This document shows, one piece after another, positions 24,022-33,205 of a DNA stretch of 64,000 nt. Source of the DNA: Flavobacteriaceae bacterium UBA1682. Its GTDB lineage: Bacteria > Bacteroidota > Bacteroidia > Flavobacteriales > Flavobacteriaceae. Position 1 is the first letter of the stretch. Every line of letters begins with the position of its first letter. The notes below the pieces were generated by a model. It searched no databases, had not been told where the DNA came from, and worked only from the letters and a program-made list of their open reading frames with translations. The DNA is taken from NCBI GenBank assembly GCA_002320285.1, contig DCKE01000027.1, positions 5,561-69,560 of the forward strand, read 5' to 3'. A program made the position numbers and the translations under genes.

Positions 24022-24035
24022 GTAAAAAAAACGCC

Positions 24036-24076
24036 AATCTCGCTGGGGTTTAAAATTTTTAAAATCTAGCGAGATT
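24036..24076 (+). terminator. Possible terminator after the SoxB-like gene
   Basis: AATCTCGCT / AGCGAGATT perfect 9-bp stem with a 23-nt AT-rich loop. The T-run after it is weak. Confidence 0.45.
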
Positions 24077-24101
24077 CTCTGGTTTCTTATGTGATTTACC
24101 T

Positions 24102-24109
24102 TAACTTTG
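24102..24109 (+). promoter_or_regulatory. -7 element (TAACTTTG) of murF-alr
   Basis: Perfect TAnnTTTG 28 bp before the ATG. No TTG at standard spacing. Confidence 0.5.
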
Positions 24110-24137
24110 ATAGGCAAATTATAAGCATAAGGAAGTA

Positions 24138-26573
24138 ATGAGAATAAAAGTATCGGATTTTTGTAAAATAGTGTCTGCTAGTTTTTTAGGAGAAGGAACG
24201 GAATTGGTATTCAACCACGTATCTATCGACAGTAGGTCTTTACAAAATAACGAGCAAACCCTGTTTTTTGCCTTGGATGGGAAGCATCATGACGGGCATC
24301 AATTTATAAGTGATTTAGTCCAAAAAGGAGTTGTGAATTTTGTGGTTTCTAAAGTGCCTGCATCTCCTATAGCTACCGTGTCTTATTTTATAGTACCCAA
24401 TACCTTAGAGGCTTTTCAGGAATATGCGGCTTACTATCGCAGCCAATTTGATTTTCCAGTAATTGGAATTACAGGGAGTCGGGGCAAAACAGTAGTTAAG
24501 GAGTGGTTGAATTTTTTAATCAATCCAGATTATAATGTAATCAAAAGCCCGAAGAGTTATAACTCTCAAGTTGGAGTGCCCTTATCTGTATTGGGGATCG
24601 ATCACAAACACAATTTCGGAATCTTTGAAGCGGGCATTTCCACTGTAAATGAAATGCGCGTTTTAGAACAGATCATCCAACCGACGATCGGAATATTGAC
24701 TTCGATTGGGACAGACCACGACGAAGGATTTGTCGATAAGCATCAAAAGTTAAATGAAAAATTTAAACTGTTTCTCCACGTCGATACCGTTATCTTAGAA
24801 GAAGAACTGGCTCAATTGTTACCCGATCAAACTCGGGACAAAGCTTTCTCATGGAGTTTTGACAATAATAATGCGAATGTTTTCTTGAGTAAAACCACTA
24901 AGGGGCAAATGCTTGTTAAAACTTCTCAAAGCGAATTTGAGGTAGCTATTCCATTTGATGATTCGGTGTCTTTGTCCAATGTGGCTTGTTGTATAACAAC
25001 GCTATTGTATTTGAACTACGATCAAGCCATCATTGCTGAGCGCATTGCCAAATTGTATCGTGTTGAAATGCGCTTGCAAGTTAAAAATGGTGTTCATCAA
25101 TGTACTCTAATTGACGACAGTTACAGTGCCGACTTTCAGTCGCTAAAAATCGCCTTAGATTTTTTGGAGAAACACAAAACCCAACCGACTAAAACAGTCA
25201 TACTCTCTGATGTTTTTCAAAGTGGTTTGCCCGAGGAAGAATTATATCAGCAAGTTCGCGTTTTGTTGGAATCCAATAAAATTAATCGCGTTATAGGAAT
25301 AGGTCCGGCGATATCTAAATATTTAGAGGGATTAAAGAATTTTTATGGTTATGTCAGTACGGATGCCTTTTTACATAAATTTTCTATAGACGATTTTCAA
25401 CAAGAAACGATTTTAGTAAAGGGAGCTCGCGGTTTTCAGTTTCAGAAGATTTGTAGTTTATTGGAAGAAAAAACCCATGAGACGGTTTTGGAGATTGATT
25501 TAAATGCTGTTCGACACAATTTGAATTTTTATAGGTCTAAATTGCAACCTGCAACCAAAGTCATGGTCATGGTAAAAGCATTCGGTTATGGCAACGGCAG
25601 TTTTGAAATTGCCAAATTGCTTGCGCATGATAAAATAGATTATTTAGGGGTGGCATTTGCCGATGAGGGAATTGCTTTGAGAAAAGCGGGAATTCAATTG
25701 CCCATTATAGTAATGAATCCGGAGATCAGTGCTTTTTCGGCTATGATTGCTTATGAACTGGAGCCTGAGGTCTATTCGATAAAAGAATTACGCACTTTTT
25801 TGGCATTTGCTCAAGAAAAGAATGCATACCAATACCCGATACATCTAAAGTTGGATACGGGTATGCACCGACTGGGATTTGTGCCCAAGGATACAGAAGA
25901 ATTGATACGTATTTTAAAACCGACAAATGTGTTGGAGGTCAAATCTATATTTTCTCATTTGTCGTCAAGTGACGTCAAAGAATATAGAGACTTTACTTTA
26001 CAGCAGATCGCGGACTTTAAAATACAGAGCAAACGAATTTCGCAGGAATTGGAAATCAGTCCGATTAGACATATTTTAAATACTTCGGGGATCTATAATT
26101 TTCCAGAGCATCAAATGGAGATGGTTCGTTTGGGTATTGGATTGTATGGTGTAGGAAATGATGCCGAAGAAACTGCACAACTCGAACATGTTAGCACTTT
26201 GAAAACGGTGATTTTGCAGATAAGAACGGTAGATGATGGGGAAAGTGTGGGATATGGAAGAAGATTCAGATCGAAGGGGTTGACTAGAATAGCGACTATT
26301 CCAATTGGTTATGCCGATGGAATTCCGAGGGCTTGGGGCAATGAAAAAGGCTATGTATATATTAAGGAGTGTAAAGCGACGATTATAGGTTCTATATGTA
26401 TGGACATGATGATGGTGGATGTATCTGCTGTGGATTGTGAAGAAGGCGATGAGGTCATAGTGTTTGGAAAAGAAATTCCTGTTACTGAGTTGGCTACAAA
26501 ATTGGGAACGATTCCCTACGAGATTATGACGAGCATTTCGCAACGAGTTAAGCGAATATTCTATCAGGAATAA
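24138..26573 (+). CDS. murF-alr: Bifunctional UDP-MurNAc-tripeptide:D-Ala-D-Ala ligase / alanine racemase (MurF-Alr)
   Basis: Fusion of 811 aa typical of Bacteroidota. The N-terminal half is a Mur ligase: P-loop GITGSRGKTVVKEW (113-118), SYNSQVGVPLSVLG, and LIDDSYSADFQSLKIAL, the MurF-like motif. The C-terminal half from about 450 is a PLP-dependent alanine racemase: the PLP Lys480 in MVKAFGYG, LDTGMHRLGF, LGIGLYGV, the catalytic Tyr region GYGRRF, and CMDMMMVDVS. It makes D-alanine and adds D-Ala-D-Ala to the peptidoglycan precursor in the cytoplasm. The P-loop has Arg where Asn is more usual (GSNGKT). Confidence 0.95.
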   Translation: MRIKVSDFCKIVSASFLGEGTELVFNHVSIDSRSLQNNEQTLFFALDGKHHDGHQFISDLVQKGVVNFVVSKVPASPIATVSYFIVPNTLEAFQEYAAYYRSQFDFPVIGITGSRGKTVVKEWLNFLINPDYNVIKSPKSYNSQVGVPLSVLGIDHKHNFGIFEAGISTVNEMRVLEQIIQPTIGILTSIGTDHDEGFVDKHQKLNEKFKLFLHVDTVILEEELAQLLPDQTRDKAFSWSFDNNNANVFLSKTTKGQMLVKTSQSEFEVAIPFDDSVSLSNVACCITTLLYLNYDQAIIAERIAKLYRVEMRLQVKNGVHQCTLIDDSYSADFQSLKIALDFLEKHKTQPTKTVILSDVFQSGLPEEELYQQVRVLLESNKINRVIGIGPAISKYLEGLKNFYGYVSTDAFLHKFSIDDFQQETILVKGARGFQFQKICSLLEEKTHETVLEIDLNAVRHNLNFYRSKLQPATKVMVMVKAFGYGNGSFEIAKLLAHDKIDYLGVAFADEGIALRKAGIQLPIIVMNPEISAFSAMIAYELEPEVYSIKELRTFLAFAQEKNAYQYPIHLKLDTGMHRLGFVPKDTEELIRILKPTNVLEVKSIFSHLSSSDVKEYRDFTLQQIADFKIQSKRISQELEISPIRHILNTSGIYNFPEHQMEMVRLGIGLYGVGNDAEETAQLEHVSTLKTVILQIRTVDDGESVGYGRRFRSKGLTRIATIPIGYADGIPRAWGNEKGYVYIKECKATIIGSICMDMMMVDVSAVDCEEGDEVIVFGKEIPVTELATKLGTIPYEIMTSISQRVKRIFYQE

Positions 26574-26645
26574 TTTTTTTTAAGAAATTATTTAGTATTG
26601 AAATGGAAATTTATTACTTTAGCGTAAATTAAAACACATAAAGGT

Positions 26646-27071
26646 ATGGGATTCGTAAAAGAGTTTAAAGAGTTTGCTGTTAAAGGAAATGTAATGGACT
26701 TGGCAGTGGGGGTAATAATCGGAGGTGCTTTTGGGAAAATTATTGACAGTGTTGTTAATGATTTGATAATGCCTTTAGTATCAGGAATTATCGGTACACC
26801 GGATTTTAGTAATATCTATTATGTGTTGAAAGGAACCGTTCCTGAAGGGGCTGCATTGAAAGATGCAAGAGCTGTCGAAGGGGCTGTTATTTTTGCGTAT
26901 GGTAATTTTATTACGGTATTGATTAGCTTTTTGTTATTGGCATTGGTCGTGTTTTTCTTGGTTAAAGGAATCAATCAATTAAAGAAGAAAGAGGATGCTG
27001 CGCCTGCGGCACCAGCGGGTCCGTCTCAAGAGCAGTTGCTAGCAGAAATTAGAGATTTATTGAAAAAATAA
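26646..27071 (+). CDS. mscL: Large-conductance mechanosensitive channel MscL
   Basis: MscL, 141 aa. TM1 contains the family signature GNVMDLAVGVIIGGAFGKIIDSVVNDLIMP, the extracellular loop follows, TM2 is ITVLISFLLLALVVFFLV, and the C-terminal bundle ends in EQLLAEIRDLLKK. It opens at near-lytic membrane tension. It is followed by a strong terminator. Confidence 0.97.
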   Translation: MGFVKEFKEFAVKGNVMDLAVGVIIGGAFGKIIDSVVNDLIMPLVSGIIGTPDFSNIYYVLKGTVPEGAALKDARAVEGAVIFAYGNFITVLISFLLLALVVFFLVKGINQLKKKEDAAPAAPAGPSQEQLLAEIRDLLKK

Positions 27072-27094
27072 GATTTTTAAATTTAAAATAAATA

Positions 27095-27132
27095 AAAAGA
27101 CCTTGCTCTGAATGTGGAGCAAGGTCTTTTTT
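27095..27132 (+). terminator. mscL terminator
   Basis: AAAGACCTTGCTC / GAGCAAGGTCTTT stem with a loop of about 8 nt and T-run. Confidence 0.92.
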
Positions 27133-27351
27133 GTTGGTTAAAATTCAAGGTAGCACAATTGGTGTTTAGTGAATCGTTTTTTAAGTCGAAATGGCGTAGT
27201 AATAAATACTGTAAAGTAGCCTGTCAACGCTTTTAAATGTTAAGATTTAACTTATCTATAATAGAAAAAAACTATAAAAAAAAATAACACAAAATTAGCA
27301 TATATGGATTTTTTGTTATTTGTTTGTTAAACAATTTAAAAACAATAAAAC

Positions 27352-30300
27352 ATGAGGAAAATTGTACTCAATTTCTTTCTAGTGTTGTTGACCCTTTTGA
27401 GTGTTCAAGAGGCGTATTCACAGGGAAGAAAGGTTACAGGTAAGGTTGTTTCAGCGGCAGATGGTTTACCTCTCCCAGGGGCAAGCGTTCTAATTAAAGG
27501 CACCCAGGATGGTGTCAGTGCTGATTTAGACGGTAATTATTCAATTACAGTTAAAGATGGAAATGCTACTTTAATCTTCGGATTTATGGGGTATAAAACT
27601 TCAGAAATCAAAGTGCAAGGTAGGGCTAAAGTGGACGCTTCTCTTGCAGAGGAGTCTTCTACAATGGACGAGATTCAGATTACTACTGGTTATGAAAAAG
27701 TTAATAAAAGGACTTTTACAGGAGCTGTTAGTAGAATTGAAGCAAAAGACTTAAGATTAGAGGGGGTTCCTGACGTGAGTCGTGGAATTGAAGGTAAAGC
27801 AGCTGGGGTAACTGTACAGAACGTTACAGGGACTTTTGGTAGTGCGCCTAAAATCACGGTACGTGGTTCTTCATCTATTTTTGGGGATACTAAGCCTTTA
27901 TGGGTAATTGATGGAGTAGTTCAAGAAGATATTGTTAACGTTAGTTTTGCAGATTTAGCATCTGGTAATGCAGAGACATTATTGAGTTCTGCTGTGGCAG
28001 GTTTGAATGGTAGTGATGTTTTGAGTATTGAAATTCTTAAAGATGCATCAGCTACCTCTATATATGGAGCAAGAGCGATGAACGGAGTTGTAGTTATTAC
28101 AACCAAAAGTGGAAAAAGAGAAAGTCCATTAACCGTATCCTATAACATGGAAAGTACTGTTAGAGAGGTTCCTCGTTATTCGCAATATGATATTATGAAT
28201 TCTCAAGAAACCATGAGTGTCTTGAGCGAAATGGAGAGAAAAGGACGTCTTACGTTTCCTGATGTTTCAGAAGGACGTTATGGTGGAATTTATAATTTGT
28301 ATGCTAACAGTGTAAGAAAAGGTTCTGGTACGAACTATGAATCTGATAAAAACGAATTCCTAAGACAGTATGAGACTGCTAATACGGATTGGTTTAAAGT
28401 TCTTTTTAGACCTTCTGTTATGCAAAATCACTCTTTGAGTTTTTCTGGAGGAGGAAAGAACTCAAGTTACTTTGCTTCTATTGGATATTTAAATGATCCG
28501 GGATGGAGTATTGCTGATGAAGTGAAAAGGATTACTATGAATTTAAAGTCTACTTTCTTTATTAATGATAAAGTAACAGTTGCATTATCTTCAATGGCTT
28601 CGGTAAGAGATCAAAATGCACCAGGAAGTTACAACAGTAGAAGTGATGTTGTCGGAGGACAGGTTACTAGAGATTTTGATATCAACCCATTTAGTTATGC
28701 GTTGAATACTTCAAGAGCGTTAAGAGCGTATGACAACAATGGAAGTTTGGAATATTATAGACAAAACTGGGCACCTTTCAATATTTTAAATGAGTTGGAA
28801 AACAACTACATGACTTATGATGTAAAGGATATTAAATTTCAAGTTGATTTAGAGTATAAATTGTTGAAAAACTTAACTTTCAATTCTTCAGGATCGGTTC
28901 GTTATGTTGATTCAGATAGAAATCACAATGTTTTAGATGGATCTAACGTTGTTGGAGCTTATAGAGCAGACGGTTCAAAAATCACTAAAGATCAAAACCC
29001 ATATCTTTATGAAGATCCAAATAATTTAGGAGCGAAGAAAGAAGTAGTTTTGGAAAATGGAGGTATACTATCTAAGTATTCAAACACTTTGTTATCTTAC
29101 AACTTTAGAAACAGTTTTAGTTTTAAAGAAAGATATGGAGCTACTGGTATTCATGAATTAGAGGTTTTTGCTGGTCAGGAGTTAAGACATGTTGACCGTA
29201 ATAATGATAATTTCTCTGGTTATGGTTTGCAATATGACAAAGGGTTTGTGCCTTTTACTGATGCAAGATTAATTGAGAAGTTGATTACTCAAGGACAGTA
29301 TTACTATGGTAAAGGAATTGAGAAAGAAAGAACAATGGGTTTCTTTGCTAAAGGAACTTATACCTATGATGGGAGATATACCATATCGGGTACTGGTCGT
29401 TACGATGCTTCAAACCAACAAGGTCAAGGAGGTACTTCTTGGTTACCAACCTATACTGTGAGTGCAAAATGGAACATTATGCAAGAAAAATTCATGTTAG
29501 AGCAAAATACTTTCTCTGATTTGAGTGTACGTGGTGCTTACGGTTTAACTGCTACAGCTGGACCTGCATCTAATTCAAGTACTGTGTTTTTAAACTCAAT
29601 CACCGGAGAGAGATTTGATCCAAGTGATAGAGAATCTGGTTTGTCCATTTCTGAATTGGAGAACGCTGATTTAACTTGGGAAAAACAATATGAAACGAAT
29701 ATTGGAATTGACTTAGGGATGTTTAATAACAGACTTTATGTTTCAGCTGATATTTACAAAAGAGATGCTTTTGATTTAATTGATCAAGTGAAAACATCTG
29801 GAATTGGTGGACAAGAAAACAAATGGGGTAATAATGCCGATATGACTACTAAAGGTTTTGAAGCTAGTATTACAACTAGAAATATTGTAAGTACAGATTT
29901 CAAATGGACTTCTAATATCAATCTTTCTTATTACGATCAAAAAATTAAGAAATTAGCTTATGACGCTCAAGCGCATCAATTGATTTCAGGTGTTGGAGGA
30001 AATGTAGTTGGATATCCTAGAAATGGATTGTACTCTTACGAGTTCCTAGGTTTGGATAATGATGGATTGCCACATTTTACACAAGCTCCTGGTCAAGAAG
30101 ATGCGATTGGTGGTGCTAACTTCCAAGATAGAAATAATGTAACGGGTTATTTAAAATACAGTGGAGCTTTAGAGCCTAATAAAACATTGAGTTTTACCAA
30201 TACATTTACATTTCAAAACTGGACTTTAGATTTTATGGTTATCGCTTCTGGAGGTAATGTGGTTCGTTTGAATCCTTCTTTCTCTTCTAGATATGATGAT

Positions 30301-30693
30301 ACCCAAGTGTTTACTAAGGATATGAATGACCGTTGGTTATTTCCTGGTGATGAATTGAAAACTAATATTCCTACTATACTTGATGCTTCTAAATTAGTAG
30401 AAGATAGAGGTCGTATGGATAGAGCTTATAATACTTACAACTTCTCTGATATCCGTGTAGCTAAAGGTGATTTTGTTCGTGTAAAAAATATTACTTTAAC
30501 GTATGAGTTCCCAGCGCTTTTCAAGAAAACAATTGGTGTTTCTGCTTTCTCTATGAAGGCTTCAGTTGTGAATCCATTGTTGTTGTATTCTGATAAAAAG
30601 TTGAATGGACAAGATCCTGAGTTTTACAGATCTGGAGGGGTAGCAATGCCTGTTACTAGACAGTACACTCTAACGTTGAACTTATCAATATAA
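27352..30693 (+). CDS. SusC/RagA-family TonB-linked outer-membrane transporter
   Basis: SusC-type TonB-dependent transporter, 1113 aa. Signal peptide about 1-24 (ending EAYSQ). A carboxypeptidase-regulatory-like domain follows (VTGKVVSAADGLPLPGASVLIKGT, about 27-105), then the plug with the SusC motif DASATSIYGARAMNGVVVITTKSG and the 22-strand barrel. The last strand ends TRQYTLTLNLSI. It forms an outer-membrane pair with the SusD protein encoded 12 bp downstream. The imported substrate is unknown; the absence of glycosidases argues against a classic polysaccharide locus. The 220-bp upstream gap shows no clean TTG/TAnnTTTG pair and no anti-sigma/ECF genes. Confidence 0.95.
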   Translation: MRKIVLNFFLVLLTLLSVQEAYSQGRKVTGKVVSAADGLPLPGASVLIKGTQDGVSADLDGNYSITVKDGNATLIFGFMGYKTSEIKVQGRAKVDASLAEESSTMDEIQITTGYEKVNKRTFTGAVSRIEAKDLRLEGVPDVSRGIEGKAAGVTVQNVTGTFGSAPKITVRGSSSIFGDTKPLWVIDGVVQEDIVNVSFADLASGNAETLLSSAVAGLNGSDVLSIEILKDASATSIYGARAMNGVVVITTKSGKRESPLTVSYNMESTVREVPRYSQYDIMNSQETMSVLSEMERKGRLTFPDVSEGRYGGIYNLYANSVRKGSGTNYESDKNEFLRQYETANTDWFKVLFRPSVMQNHSLSFSGGGKNSSYFASIGYLNDPGWSIADEVKRITMNLKSTFFINDKVTVALSSMASVRDQNAPGSYNSRSDVVGGQVTRDFDINPFSYALNTSRALRAYDNNGSLEYYRQNWAPFNILNELENNYMTYDVKDIKFQVDLEYKLLKNLTFNSSGSVRYVDSDRNHNVLDGSNVVGAYRADGSKITKDQNPYLYEDPNNLGAKKEVVLENGGILSKYSNTLLSYNFRNSFSFKERYGATGIHELEVFAGQELRHVDRNNDNFSGYGLQYDKGFVPFTDARLIEKLITQGQYYYGKGIEKERTMGFFAKGTYTYDGRYTISGTGRYDASNQQGQGGTSWLPTYTVSAKWNIMQEKFMLEQNTFSDLSVRGAYGLTATAGPASNSSTVFLNSITGERFDPSDRESGLSISELENADLTWEKQYETNIGIDLGMFNNRLYVSADIYKRDAFDLIDQVKTSGIGGQENKWGNNADMTTKGFEASITTRNIVSTDFKWTSNINLSYYDQKIKKLAYDAQAHQLISGVGGNVVGYPRNGLYSYEFLGLDNDGLPHFTQAPGQEDAIGGANFQDRNNVTGYLKYSGALEPNKTLSFTNTFTFQNWTLDFMVIASGGNVVRLNPSFSSRYDDTQVFTKDMNDRWLFPGDELKTNIPTILDASKLVEDRGRMDRAYNTYNFSDIRVAKGDFVRVKNITLTYEFPALFKKTIGVSAFSMKASVVNPLLLYSDKKLNGQDPEFYRSGGVAMPVTRQYTLTLNLSI

Positions 30694-30705
30694 AAGTTAA
30701 ATAAA

Positions 30706-32196
30706 ATGAAAAAAGTAAAAATTTTAGTAGCGGCTTTAGTTGTGCTTAGTTTAAATGGCTGTTCAGATTTTCTTTCTGAAACGCCAGATAATAGAACGCA
30801 ATTAGATTCGCCAGAAAAGATATCGGAACTTTTAGTAAATGCTTACGTAGGTAGAACTTATATGGGGTTTACGGAGTCTATGACAGACAATTTTGTCGAC
30901 TCAAGACGTGTGGATATGACAAAACTTGATAACTCAAAATATTATAAGTTTGAAGATAATTCATTGATTGAATTTGATTCTCCAGCATGGTATTGGGAAA
31001 CTTGTTATTCTGCAATCGCACATTCCAACCAAGCTTTAGAAGCTATTGATAAATTGGGTAATCCAGAATCTTTAGCTCCACAGCGAGGAGAAGCATTGAT
31101 TACACGTGCATATTCACATTTTATGTTAGTGAATATTTTTTCACAAGCATATGATCCTAATACAGCGCAATCTGATTTAGGTGTACCTTATGTAAAGGAT
31201 GTTGAGAAAAATTTGATTGTAAATTATGAAAGACTATCTGTTGAAGCGGTTTATGATCTTATTGAAGCGGATATCCAAGAAGGACTTGGTCTAATACAAG
31301 ATAAGTACAAGAAAAAAGGATTCCATTTTAATCGTGCAGCAGCAAAAGCGCTGGCTGTTAAATTCTATTCAGCTAAAGCAGATTGGGATAAGGTATTAGA
31401 ATACTCTAATGATTTAGGCGATACCCCAACGAAATTGAGAAATGTTACGGCGCTGAATGCTTTGGGATTAGGTATTCCTGAAATGGGTCAAAGATGGGCT
31501 AGTGGTAGTGAAGATAACAACTTATTGGTAGTTGCTGGTAACTCTAGTCTAGGTCCAACACTTGGTACTGGAAGATTTGGTATCACTAGTGATATGCAAC
31601 AATTTTTTGATGGACCTGATTCTAATCCTTTTGGAAAACGCTGGCAGTATAGTGGGTTCTGGATTAGATATAGTGGTGCAGGTGTATTAGTTCCTGCAAA
31701 GTTTTACACGTATATGGTATTTGAAGGTGGTAATACAACTTCGGGAATACCTTATGTTGCTACTGTTGTTTTAAGTAATGATGAGATGTATCTATCTCGT
31801 ATCGAAGCAACCATTATGCAAGGTGATTTGGATAAGGCAGCAAGAATGATTGCTCATTTTGCAAAGGATAAAACGGAAGGTTTTGTCACTTCGGATCTTA
31901 ATAAAGTGACTAAGGCTAAGATATTAAGCTCTGTGACAAGCGCAGTAGAGTATGAGCCGTTTTTTGCTTTAACTGGGGATCAACAAAAATTCTTTAAATA
32001 CGTTGCTGAAATTAGAAGAAGAGCATTTGTAGGAGAAGGAACCCGTTGGTTCGATATTAAACGATTCAATTTAGAAGTAAGACATAAATTGTTGGTAGAG
32101 AATCAGGAAATTGTTTTGGAGAAAAAAGACAATAGAAAAGCAATTCAAGTACCAGCGCAAGTATCACAGTACGGTGTAGTACCAAATCCAAGATAA
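30706..32196 (+). CDS. SusD/RagB-family nutrient-binding lipoprotein
   Basis: SusD-like surface lipoprotein, 496 aa. Lipobox LNGC with Cys19. The N-terminal SusD region (SDFLSETPDNRTQLDSPEKI, AEALIDKL-like TPR helices, GEALITRAYSHFMLVN) and the C-terminal RRRAFVGEGTRWFDIKRF motif are typical. It acts as the lid over the SusC barrel and binds substrate. It is translated 12 bp after SusC and 2 bp before the metallohydrolase gene, in one operon. Confidence 0.94.
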   Translation: MKKVKILVAALVVLSLNGCSDFLSETPDNRTQLDSPEKISELLVNAYVGRTYMGFTESMTDNFVDSRRVDMTKLDNSKYYKFEDNSLIEFDSPAWYWETCYSAIAHSNQALEAIDKLGNPESLAPQRGEALITRAYSHFMLVNIFSQAYDPNTAQSDLGVPYVKDVEKNLIVNYERLSVEAVYDLIEADIQEGLGLIQDKYKKKGFHFNRAAAKALAVKFYSAKADWDKVLEYSNDLGDTPTKLRNVTALNALGLGIPEMGQRWASGSEDNNLLVVAGNSSLGPTLGTGRFGITSDMQQFFDGPDSNPFGKRWQYSGFWIRYSGAGVLVPAKFYTYMVFEGGNTTSGIPYVATVVLSNDEMYLSRIEATIMQGDLDKAARMIAHFAKDKTEGFVTSDLNKVTKAKILSSVTSAVEYEPFFALTGDQQKFFKYVAEIRRRAFVGEGTRWFDIKRFNLEVRHKLLVENQEIVLEKKDNRKAIQVPAQVSQYGVVPNPR

Positions 32197-32198
32197 TT

Positions 32199-33203
32199 AT
32201 GAAAAAGTATATTTTTAAAAGTGCATTCTTGGCAGCTTTGTTCTGCTTAACGGCTTGTTCGAAGGAAGATAGTCTTGATCCAAATAGTGTATTGCCAGAG
32301 CCGCAAGTTGATAATACCATTGAAGGGACTTATATTAGAGACAATTTCACAGATCCTTATAAAATCCGTGTATTGTATATGTGGGATCGTAATCAATATG
32401 GTGATACTCGCGATGTTTTAAGAAATTTATATCCGCCAAAAAGTGAAAATGTGATTCCAGCTTTGGAAATGGTAAAACAAGTGTGGATTAATACCTATAA
32501 TGAAGGAGCAAGCCCTGATTTTATTAAAAACATCAGACCTTTTGAATTCGTTATTGCAGGAGGAGCAGCATATAATGAAGATCAAACGAGAACTCTTGGT
32601 TTGGCTTCATCTGGCGTGCGTGTTACTTTGTATGAGGTAGATGATATCATCGTTAACCCTGACAAAGCAATGGAGTTTATTCATACAATTCAACATGAAT
32701 ATATTCACATCATCAATCAGGCAGTTGAGTTTAGTGAGAAAGATTTTGGTAAAGAAACGATGGGTAGTTATACTCCTAGTTGGATGAACGTATCTGATCA
32801 GGAAGCTCATGAACTCGGGTTTGTAACACCTTACGCTAGTAGTAGTATGTTTGAGGACTTTGCAGAAACCGCGGCATATTTGTTGACGAATACAGAGGCG
32901 CAGTATGCAGCATTTTTGGAATCTTTCAAAATTGCTGGTACTAATACATACAGACCAGGTCGTGCTAAAATCATGTATAAAGTAAACTTCGTAAGAGATT
33001 ATTTCAAAACAGAATTTGGAGTTGACTTTCAATTGGTTTGTAAGATAGCTAATGAAAATGCAGCAAACTCTCCTTTATTGAATCCAAAGAGAGGTCAGGG
33101 AGCACTAGCTTCAAAAAATTCTCACAGTCCTTATGGAATAGTTGCAAAGGGTGAAGTTCATTTCTGCGCATATGATTGGAGTCAAATTTATAATAAAAAA
33201 TAA
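32199..33203 (+). CDS. Substrate-import-associated zinc metallohydrolase lipoprotein
   Basis: Lipoprotein of 334 aa (lipobox LTAC) with a HExxH zinc motif in IQHEYIHIINQ and a downstream DFAETAAYLLTNTE that may give the third ligand. It matches the family of putative zinc-binding metallopeptidases found next to SusC/SusD pairs. It may release or trim the substrate before import. It is separated from its neighbours by 2 bp on each side, so it is clearly co-transcribed. Confidence 0.87.
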   Translation: MKKYIFKSAFLAALFCLTACSKEDSLDPNSVLPEPQVDNTIEGTYIRDNFTDPYKIRVLYMWDRNQYGDTRDVLRNLYPPKSENVIPALEMVKQVWINTYNEGASPDFIKNIRPFEFVIAGGAAYNEDQTRTLGLASSGVRVTLYEVDDIIVNPDKAMEFIHTIQHEYIHIINQAVEFSEKDFGKETMGSYTPSWMNVSDQEAHELGFVTPYASSSMFEDFAETAAYLLTNTEAQYAAFLESFKIAGTNTYRPGRAKIMYKVNFVRDYFKTEFGVDFQLVCKIANENAANSPLLNPKRGQGALASKNSHSPYGIVAKGEVHFCAYDWSQIYNKK

Positions 33204-33205
33204 GT

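Noticed and set aside
24461..24495. Possible defect in the MurF P-loop (GSRGKT instead of GSNGKT)
   Set aside because: The Lys-Thr of the loop and all other motifs are intact, so an active enzyme is likely.
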